From Lathyrus oleraceus (Eukaryota; Streptophyta; Magnoliopsida; Fabales; Fabaceae): DNA of 64,000 nucleotides. The DNA is taken from positions 238,127,475 to 238,191,474 of the forward strand of contig NC_066579.1 in assembly GCF_024323335.1 (NCBI RefSeq), written 5' to 3'. Under the pieces are notes generated by a model that saw only the letters and a list, made by a program, of their open reading frames with translations, was not told the DNA's origin and did not search any database. Made by a program: the position numbers and the translations under genes. Shown here piece by piece: positions 55,314 to 64,000 of this stretch; the first letter of the stretch is position 1; the number at the start of each line of letters is the position of its first letter.

Positions 55314-56402
55314 GTAGTATTAATTCAGACCTTAAACTAATTGTTTAACCCTATCACTTAATACCTACCCAATGCAATTTCAATCTTACACTAAGATCAA
55401 AGTTCCTACTCACTCCCCCTCAATCACCTCAGTGATTACAACCTTTAATAAAGATTAAAAACAATTTCGAAGTCACACTTCAAACAACTCTTGATTGTGC
55501 TTAACAACTTTAATCAAGATACACAGCACTCACGCTTAAAAGCTTAGAGTGACACAACACTTACAACTTAATGAACACCCTATACCAATGCAATCATCTC
55601 AGTGATAATAGTTTGGCTTACAAGATACGTCTAATACAAGACACACAACAATACAGCAGTGAAGTATAATGGACAAATAAAATCTTCACGCCTAAAACCC
55701 CTAGTTCTGAATGAAGGATTGCCATCCTTTTATATTACAGCACTTGGGCCTTGTACTTGTATTTTCCTGAAATTAAGGTCACGCGAGTTCCCCTAAATTC
55801 CACATCTAGGTTACTAACAAATAGGCTATTTGTTAGGTTCATTAATTGTAGCTTAGTTGTTGGTTTCTTGGATTTTAGCTCAGCTGTTGACTTCCTGAAG
55901 AATAGCCTGAGAAAAATGCTAAAACAGAAAAACTAAACAACCTACAATTTAACATATGTTGTCTGGAGTGAATGTCACAACATTTAGTTTGACATCCACA
56001 ACATAGACCATATGCTAAGTCTGTTATCTTCCTGAAAACAGACTGTACAAATTTGTTGTACTGTACAGAGCCAATTTGTCCATACTTCAGTATCAGCGTA
56101 CATTAATAAATGTCAAAACATCCAATTTGACATTTACACATAGAACCTTACATCAGGTTTGTTATCCTCTTGATAAGCAGACTGAGCTGCATACTGAAAT
56201 GTAGCAGAAAACCAATCTGCCTATTGTTCAGTATATGCTGTCAATGATGAATGTCATAACATCTAGTTTGACATTCAGACAGTAGGCCTTATGCCAGGTC
56301 TGTTATTTCCTTGATAAACAGACTGAAAATAAATACTGAGTTATAGCAGAACACCAACTGTTCTATTCCTCAGTATCTGCTGACAGGGATGAATGTCATA
56401 AC
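55314..56402 (-). repeat. SIRE C2 5' LTR, middle part (between two Ogre insertions)
   Basis: Matches 43261-44350 of the other LTR with roughly 25 differences by eye, including three U3 dyads and the start of the fourth. It stops at ATAAC (56398-56402), where O3 begins. The remaining outer part should lie beyond the window. Confidence 0.92.
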
Positions 56403-57639
56403 TGTCGCAGCCTGAAAAATACAGGAGGTGCGAAAAAAAACAACCGGCGAAAGAAAATGACAGAAGAGTCGCCACCGTGCGTTATTTATCCCAAAGGAGG
56501 GAAAGGAAACGCTCGAAGTAAACCTGAAGAAAAGGAAAGGAAAAGACAAGGTCTCGCAACCAAATCTTGGGTTCGGGAGTCGATTATGCGAAGGGAAGGT
56601 ATTAGCACCCCTACGCATCCGTAGTACTCTACGGGATCCACTCTTGTTGTTTCTTGTCTAAAGGGTGTGTGTTTATCTAATGTACTATTTACTAAAAGAA
56701 AGGGGTCAAAGAAATAACTCGCACGGATGTCGCATCCACTGCATACGTATCTCATCTGAATATGAGAATCAGAGTCTTCGTAGCTCGGCTACCTAGGGGT
56801 TAAAGAGATGTGTGCTCGCTAAGACATCGCGTCTTATGCCTACATATCTCATCGGGAATGAGAATCAGAGCATAATGTAGTTCGGCTAACTACAGGAACA
56901 AAGGTCTCGATTGCAACTAGGGCAAGAGAAAGGGAAGGTCTCGATCGTAACGAGGGCGAGAGAAAAGATCGCAATAAGGGCGAAAGCAAACAAGGATTAG
57001 TTGTTAGTCATTAATCAAACTCGACAAGACATCGCATCTTGTGCCTACGTATCTCATCTGAACGTGAGAATCAGGGTTGCCGTAGTTCGGCTACATAGGG
57101 CTTGCCATCTGAACATGGCAGGAAACCGACTGCCAATCGCTGGACTTATGTCAGACTCCACAGAAACAACAATAGGATACGGAATGCCAATCGCTGGGCT
57201 TACATCCATATCCTAACACACACAAGAAGAAACAAGCAACAAGTTACTAAGGAGTCGGGAACTCGAGCCTAGCAACTGTCAAGCAAACACACACAAAAAA
57301 AGAAAAGGGGTGCCCGGAGAGATCTCGCACGATCTCCTGCCTACGTACCTCATCTGGTATGAGAATCAGGGCGACGTAGTTCCCCTGCATAGGGCTTGCC
57401 ATCTGAATATGGACTTACAAAGGAGGACACCAGTTGTGTCAAAGGAGAGTGGGCAATGTGTACACACCCTAGCAGTAGGTGTCGCAGCTCGCTGAATCGA
57501 GTCTTAGGCAGTTACCTCTTTGCAGTAGGATGGACTACATGCCACAAGATCGGAGACGCTCGGAAAGGTCTAGAAGTGGGGGAAGCTCTGCCCTAGAGTT
57601 GTCATGCAATATGTACTTAAGTGTTTAGGATTTACAAAT

Positions 57640-57785
57640 GGGAATATCTACCTAATGTTAGCATGCAAAGAATATGGGAATTCTACCTATGTTATCATAC
57701 AAAAGAATAAGGGAATCCTACCTATGTTATCATACAAAAGGATATGGGAATCCTACCTATGTTATCATACAAAAGGTTCTATCTA
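57640..57785 (-). repeat. 35-36 bp tandem repeat in O3 LTR
   Basis: About four units with CCTACCTATGTTATCATACA and GGAATCCTACC phrases. Confidence 0.88.
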
Positions 57786-57852
57786 ATGGGTGCTACCTAA
57801 TCGGAACAAAGATCGACGAATGGAGCAAGGAGAAGTGCTAGGGATAAGGGTA

Positions 57853-57958
57853 GATGGCGATGCATGAAGCAATCGACTTACAAGGTTGATGGCGATGCAT
57901 AAAGCAATCGGCTTACAAGGTTGATGGCGATGCATAAAGCAATCGACTTACAAAAGGG
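57853..57958 (-). repeat. 35 bp tandem repeat in O3 LTR
   Basis: Three units with GATGGCGATGCAT and CAATCGACTTACAAGG. A fourth, isolated unit lies near 58352. It is adjacent to but distinct from the preceding array. Confidence 0.88.
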
Positions 57959-60900
57959 TGGATGAATACGTGCTGGTTCTGTTATGTTTTGAAAAAATGA
58001 TTACTCGACGTTGGATCGAGGTTTTGATCTTGCTTTGAAATGGTTATCGAATGCTCATTTTAATTCTTGTATTTACAGATGAATAAAGAATGAAAAAAAT
58101 ATTATACATTTCATGGGAGAGGGATACATTTGTTATGAATGGGGATTGTTCATGGCAAACAAACAATAATAATACATGCCTCATACACCATACAAGTAGG
58201 CCACAGTTAATCAAACAAGTAAGATATAAACAAGTATATAATCGAATCAAAATAATCAAAGAATGAAATAATGAAGCATTAAACAATGTATGAGTGTAAG
58301 TGCAAGGGACATGTCTCATTGTAAGGAAGCCCAAGAGTAAGCTATGTGAGGTCGATGGCGATGCTTAAAAAGCAATCGACTTACAAGGGTGTGAAAAAAT
58401 GGGCTCGATATTAAATCGAGAAAAATATGATTTTTATAGTTTTAAAATGGTTTTGAATTAAATTAAAATACAACAACTTTACATTATTAACAAAATGAAC
58501 ATATGAGTGTAATAAAGGCATAAACATAAAAAGAAACTAAAATGCTAAAAGAAAAAATAATATAGCTAAAAGAAATAAAATGCCAAAAAATGCCACACAT
58601 GAGTATTGAACCCACCCCACTCAAGAATATACACACTGCCCTTCTCCACCAGACCACTTATGATCATCTGCTACTGTGATACTATGTTAAATATATAAAC
58701 CGGGATAAAAAATAAAAAAGATTAAGAACAATAAAAGAAAATACTAACATATAAACATTTTTATGTTTTTATCTCTGTTAAAAAAACAAATTAAATTAAA
58801 TAAAAAGAAAATAGAAAAAATTAAAAAAGAAAAGAACGAAATGGAGACGACGAAGCAGGAACTCGTCTTCCTTCCACCTCTCCCCAAACTCACGAACTCA
58901 CCCTTTCCCAACAATGGAAATCTCACGCACTCGCCCCTCTCGTCCCTCTTATGACATCGCTCATCAACGAAACCCTCTCACGCTCTCAAAACTCAGCGAC
59001 TCAATCTCTCTCAACTCTCACAATGTTTCATCAACAAGCACATGAGAAGGATAAAAAGAAGGAGAAAAGAAGCTCTTACAAAGAGTCGCGGTGGTGGCGG
59101 TGTAGGACGTGCAAACGCTGGCCTCCAGGTAATCAGTCTTGGGATTTTAGGGTTTTCTTTGCTTGAGATTTTTGCCTCCAAGTTCCGTTGTGATTTCGAA
59201 TCGTCGCCTCCTTTTACTGATTTCTCTTTCTCCTTTTTATGCTCTCCCAGCTTAGGGTTTTGAATCGGTCTTTGCTGTTCCAGAAAGGTAACTTTGCAAA
59301 GCACTTTGGATGCTCAGAAATTGGATTGACCTCTTTGATGCTAGGTTCGAAAATGGTAATCTGAACCTTCGCTTTCTTCCTTGAATTTCATCCATTGTTC
59401 ATCGTGTTCTTCATCACCAAGAACAAACATGCACAGAAAATCATGAAATGTATATCATTCGAATCCTCTCACATCACACATCATCAATCCAACATTAATT
59501 CGACCTAATTCTACTCATGTCAAACAGATCGAGCACAAACAAGTTTCAATCATCAAACTTCAAATCATGATAACGAACTCAATACTTAATGAAATCAAGA
59601 GATCCAAAGCTCAGCATACTCTATGATGTAAGATCTACAAGATGCATCCAACAATTTCAAGAATCATGGAGGTCGAAATCTAACCTTACTGAAGATGCAG
59701 GATTGAAATCGTGCTTCTCAAGTCCTAGCAAGGTGAAACAGATACTCTCCAATGATGAGGAAGATGAATGAATGAGGAATAACAACTCAACAGTGCTCAA
59801 TTTTGATGGAATCTCCAACTGCCATGGAAATGCACAAAGTTCAACAGTTGCGATTCTTCAAGAGTTCTTCACAATCTTGCTTCAACAGATCTTCAACTAT
59901 GCCTGTAGAAGATGAATAAACCAAGAACAAAGCAAAAGCTACCAAGAAAATTGATGAAAAAGTTGAGAGAATTTTAGATGAAAAATTTTGGATCTGAGTT
60001 TGTGAAGTTGTTGTTGCTGAATTCTGTTAGAATTAAGGTTATATACCCTCTGCTAATCATGTCCTTAATCATCATTAGCCAAATGCAAGATGGATTAGTG
60101 AAATGAGCATGCTTATGAAAAAAATGGCAAAAATACCCTCATGCACACATGGCCAATGGAACAGTGCGAATTTCACTTGAGACAAGTCTTAAAATCTGTT
60201 TTGAGGCAAATGGAATTGGTTTGGAATGAAAATAATGCACATTTTTTAAATTCACATTTTCCCACCAAAATTCAAAATGAAATCAAGTGAAAAATGCACT
60301 TTTTTTTATGAGTTTTAATGAAATGTGATGCATGATTATGATAGTGCACATCAAGAGAAAATTGCTCCAAAAAGAACCACATGGATTGGCCTTTTGATGC
60401 AAAAGTTATGCCTTGTTGAAGTTCAAATTTCCTTGACAATGATTTGATCATAACTTGCCAACCACACATGAGAAATGGATGTTCTTTGACTTTTTGGAAA
60501 GGTGAGAGCAAGATCTTCAACTTTCATGTTGGACAAGATTTGATTTGAAGCTTTATTGATGATGTAAAGTTGAGGAGAAGACCTTTCCATTTTTGGCAGT
60601 TTGAAATTACAGGTCACTTACTATTTTTGGAAACTTTTTGCCTGACCTCAAATCCTTCAATGATGATGTTTGACATGTTATATGAGACTTGTATGGACAT
60701 GAATGAGGCCTCTCTAACCATCTCCCACCTTCAAATCCATGATTGTATGTATAGTTGACTTATGTTGACTTTTCTAGGGTTTCAGCTGACCTAGCTGTGA
60801 TCAGATGAAATCCAAGCCTCTACCACTTGAGATCTTGATTCAAAATGATGTCATGGTTCATATGAACTCTTGATGAATGATCATGGTGCCCAAATTCTTC

Positions 60901-61188
60901 AGAATGGCCACCATCTATGGCTCAATGACTGCCTTTGACTGGCTTGACCTAATGTTGCTTCATCTGCAAGTAACAAGGTTAGATGACAATATTTTTGTAT
61001 TTTTGGGTTAGTAAACAAATGAAAAGCAATGATATACAAATGCAAAACATGCTTGGTGATCAAGAACCACTCTCAAGAGACAACCCACCCACAGGGAAGA
61101 AGGCAAAGGTGCACAATGATCCTTGAGGCAATGATATGATATGATATGATGCCATGAGGGATCTTAGGGACAAAATTGGGGTCTTACA

Positions 61189-64000
61189 GATGCCCCTATT
61201 TAAGATCATTCTAGCCGGAGAAGTGAAGTTTAGAAATCTTCATCTCAACGCGGTAGAATGGGCTTAAATAACAGTAATGAGACGAATTTTGGTCCCTAAG
61301 AGACCTCATGATGCAGATGTATGCATGTAAAAGACACAAACTCTGTGGGGATATGGTTCACACAGAAGAAAAGACGATCCGTCGGAGTAATACACTCACC
61401 AGGAACAGAGACTCTAACAGGACTCTTATTGGGGATAAAAAGAAAAAGAATGCGTGAGCAGGACACGACTCTGAGCTGGGGAAACAGAAACAGACTGGAG
61501 ACTTTACTAGGGAAGTAAAGGACTCACACTGAGGAAAAGAAGATTTCCAAAGGAAGACACATCCGTTGGAAAGACACAAGCTGACTCAAACTATCCACGA
61601 AGGATACTTCGGATAACAATCCGGACTCGGACCAGGAAAAGATTCACAAAGAACCTCCCTGCCGGGGAAAAAATTGCACATACTGGGGAAAACGCCAATA
61701 CAGCAAAGGGTAAGATCACAACAGGAAATCCACAGGGAAATGTCTAACAAAGAGACTCTCCTGGGGAAAAGCAACAAGACAAGGTGTTACCGGTATAAGG
61801 GTAACAAACTCAGGAAGAATGAATATCTAAGACCGGTATAAGGGTGAGAGATATCAATCAACCAACATCTGAGAAAGACCTGAAAAAGGTACATCAACTC
61901 AGGAAAATCTGACTCCACAGGGGACCAAGGTCATAATAGGGAGCAGAAAGGAAGGAACACCAGGGATACCGAGGTATATAATAGGTGACCGACCGAAGCG
62001 TGAATTGGTTTTTACTGCCAAAACACTCATCATCCGAAAGGAGGGCTTGAAAAAGCAAATCGACTTACAGGATGGACATTCGAATCCACAAAGGGAAAAC
62101 AAATCTTACTCAACTGGGGACACAAACCCAAAGAGTGCATGAGATATAATATCCATTACCGTCAGAACGTGGATAGAACACTCGCATGAGATGTATTATC
62201 TATTACCGTCAGAACGTAGATAATACACTCGCATGGTAAGAAACACCAAGGATACCGGTTACTGGGTATATAATAGGTGATCTACCGAAAACGTGGATTG
62301 GTTTTTACTGCCAAAACACTCATCATCCAAAACACAAACTGGTTAAGGGATGGATATTCGATTCTACAAAGAATACGAATCTTACTCTATTGGGGAATAT
62401 CAACAAAGGATTCCAACCAAAGAGTGAAAGAGATATATTATTCCTTACCGTCAGAACGTGAATAATATACTCGAAAAGGAAGAGACACCAGAGATACCGG
62501 TTAGGGCATATAATAGGTGATCAACCAAAAAGAGAGACAATCGATACCAAGCATACGAGTAAACGAAAGACAACTCAAAGGGATAAATTGCAAGCATCCG
62601 ACAATTATCCGAAACAACAAATATTCGACTCCGCAAAAGGGAAATAACGAATCTTACTCGACTGGGGAAACACAAAAGGCTTCGACTGAAGAGTGCATGA
62701 GATATATTATCCATTACCGTCAGAACGTGGATAACACACTCGCATGGAAGATTATCCACAACCGGTTACTGGGTTAACAAAGGATAAATCGACCGAAAAG
62801 AAAGGCATCGGGATACCAAACTAGGTATATAAAGATGACCAATCAAAGGGAGCAACAATCATTACCAAGCAAACGGGTAAATGAAAGAAGACTCGCTGGG
62901 GATGCATTGATACAAAAATCAATGACCCAGGGATGAATTGCATAAACAGCAATTATCCACAAAGACTAGCTGGGAATATATTTATAAACAATCAATAATC
63001 CAGGGAACAAATCACTAGCAAACGGTGAAAAGACCCACTGGCGACTTCAAAGGGACAAAAATGCAAGCATACGGCAATTATCCAGAAGACTTGCTGGGGA
63101 TACAATTGCTAGCATACGGCAATTGTCCACAAGCAAAGGGAGGAATATCAACATCAAATATTGAATGAAGATAACCACAAAGAGCAACCATCATCGGTTA
63201 GGATGAACAACAAGGTTAACTCTGCAAAGGGGAGAAATTAGGGTTTACAACTACGGAATACGGGGATAGAATACCAACTCTGGCTGGGGATAAAATTGCT
63301 AGCAACCGGCAATTATCCACCTGTACCACAAGGCACAAACTCCGCTGGGGAGAAAAACACAACAACATAACAACCCGCCATCAACCAAAACGAACCACAA
63401 AGGTTACCTCTGCTAGGGGAAAAGAGATAGGACTTACAACTACCGAATACGGGGTAGTGGCCAAAAAAACTCTCGCTGAGGAAAAGGGTATAACCACAAA
63501 TTCCACCAAGAAGAGGGAACATAGGACTTACAACTACCGGTTACTGGGTAGAGGCCCAAAAAGGTTCCGCTGGGGATAAAAGAATTAATGCCGGTTATTG
63601 GGCAAATCATTCATTTATTCCACAGGGAAGCACAACAAACAGTTGATAAATGCCAATTCGGGGTCAAACCGAAAAGACAGACTGAATCAAGACTCATCCT
63701 ATGAGGATATAACTCAATAGGAAAACCCATCCCAATATATGTTGGGAGGAAACGGAAGAAACCGTCATCCACGAGGATAATCTCAATGGGGAACTGCAGA
63801 AGGAAAAACAGACACTTTCTGCTTATGGGGCTGACTCTACATGGAGAGATTTTAACACCCGACATCTGCTTGGGAAGATCTATTAGAGATCTATATCACC
63901 CATAGCAGGAGGACAACAAACAAAAGATATATGGCAAAAATGCAACATGAATATCTGAATGTTTTATGATTATGCATGAATATGCGTAATTTATGTTTGA
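61189..64000 (-). other. Ogre O3 3' untranslated region with tandem repeats
   Basis: No coding frame. The polypurine tract is at 61189-61201. A phrase TTACCGTCAGAACGTGGATA recurs near 62157, 62204, 62447 and 62714. ACCGGTTACTGGGTATATAA-like phrases recur near 62256, 62495 and 62761, giving a unit of about 240-265 bp. Near 63180-63560, minus-strand versions of the O1 phrases (GTTCATCCTAACCGATGATG and CCAGTAACCGGTAGTTGTAA) appear. Many units contain CTGGGGA (minus TCCCCAG), as in O1. The array continues past the window. Confidence 0.8.

Larger units (their letters stand above)
43076..56402 (-). mobile_element. SIRE-type Ty1/copia element C2 (5' LTR broken by two Ogre insertions)
   Basis: On the minus strand, C2 has a 5' LTR (56402-55314 plus 49820-49631, continuing beyond O3), a tRNA-Met-type primer site, a gag-pol ORF, an env-like ORF, a long 3' leader, a polypurine tract and a 3' LTR (44563-43076). 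Two zinc knuckles and an env-like ORF are SIRE traits. The two LTRs differ at about 30 sites in 1.28 kb by eye, mostly transitions, so the insertion is not very recent. Integrase and RT are deleted. The left flank AAATC (43071-43075) is the expected duplication. Confidence 0.92.
56403..61188 (-). repeat. O3 3' LTR, apparently chimeric
   Basis: 61188-59387 matches solo LTR A almost perfectly (about eight differences in 1.8 kb), including the TATA box at 60039-60045. From 59386 down the two are barely alignable, although distant relatives of the same features remain (CACATGAG, GGATGCCAAT-type units, TGGCGACTCT at 56465-56474). Both ends are proper LTR termini (TGTAAG and GCGACA). The U5 side is more GC-rich in 56403-57600. 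No gene is seen. Frames around 58950-59260 are open by chance. Confidence 0.8.
56403..64000 (-). mobile_element. Ogre-type element O3, 3' LTR and part of 3' untranslated region
   Basis: On the minus strand this is the 3' end of an Ogre. Its 3' untranslated region (64000-61189) carries diverged relatives of the O1 tandem repeats, then a polypurine tract, then an LTR of 4786 bp (61188-56403) ending in TGCGACA. O3 is inserted in the SIRE 5' LTR; ATAAC (56398-56402) is the expected duplication. Coding parts lie beyond the window. The LTR joins a U3 close to solo LTR A with a very different U5. Confidence 0.88.

Noticed and set aside
58744..59304. Possible small host gene near 58850-59300 (frames on both strands, CT-rich upstream)
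   Set aside because: It lies inside the O3 LTR between clean termini, has no conserved domain, and frames end quickly. A captured exon cannot be fully excluded, but nothing supports it.

Overview
The window is plant nuclear DNA made entirely of nested LTR retrotransposons. No host gene, rRNA, tRNA gene or CRISPR array is supported. Very long Ogre/Tat-type Ty3/gypsy LTRs (about 4.7-5.5 kb), Ogre ORF1 and gag-protease remnants, a SIRE-type Ty1/copia element with an env-like ORF, and an Athila element together suggest a large-genome legume, most likely tribe Fabeae (pea, vetch, lentil or grass pea). Species is inferred from element composition only.

Layout, left branch. 1-1816 is the 3' end of a Ty1/copia element (+). 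It sits in the env-like ORF of an Athila element (-, 1817-7682). Athila sits in the gag of another Ty3/gypsy element, here G2 (-, 7683-9685). G2 sits in the gag of an Ogre, O1 (+, 9686-23752, gag to 3' LTR). O1 is flanked by the U5 part of a further Ogre/Tat LTR, H1 (+, 23753-25820). H1 cuts an Ogre LTR fragment (-, 25821-26699), which begins exactly at an LTR terminus inside the protease of Ogre O2 (-, 26700-41750). O2 also carries a solo LTR in its 5' leader (31966-36664, TSD CTAAG). O2 abuts an outer Ogre LTR, H3 (+, 41751-43075).

Right branch. H3 is interrupted at 43075 by a SIRE element, C2 (-). C2 has its 3' LTR at 43076-44563, an env-like ORF, an 828-residue internally deleted gag-pol ORF, and a 5' LTR broken twice. 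One break is a 5.5-kb Ogre solo LTR (49821-55313, TSD GTAGT). The other is a third Ogre, O3 (-, 56403 to the end), of which the 3' LTR and part of the 3' untranslated region are visible. H3 is thus the outermost layer seen; the rest of the window is nested inside that one LTR.

Function and decay. Each element encodes or once encoded its own capsid (gag), protease, RT/RNase H and integrase. Almost all frames carry stops explicable as C-to-T or G-to-A changes in Trp, Gln or Arg codons, as expected for methylated, silenced elements. The only long open frame is the SIRE gag-pol, which has lost integrase and RT.

Most notable signals: (1) a paired GC-rich palindrome module at 18-19 bp spacing repeated five times in the Athila element; (2) a tRNA-Arg primer-binding-site core inside U5 of six Ogre/Tat LTRs, 45-65 bp from the LTR end; (3) an O3 LTR that looks chimeric; (4) two consecutive Ogre stem-loops with different outer-stem sequences but one architecture; (5) SIRE LTR dyads with a fixed 12-nt spacer and one compensatory arm change. 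All comparisons were made by eye.
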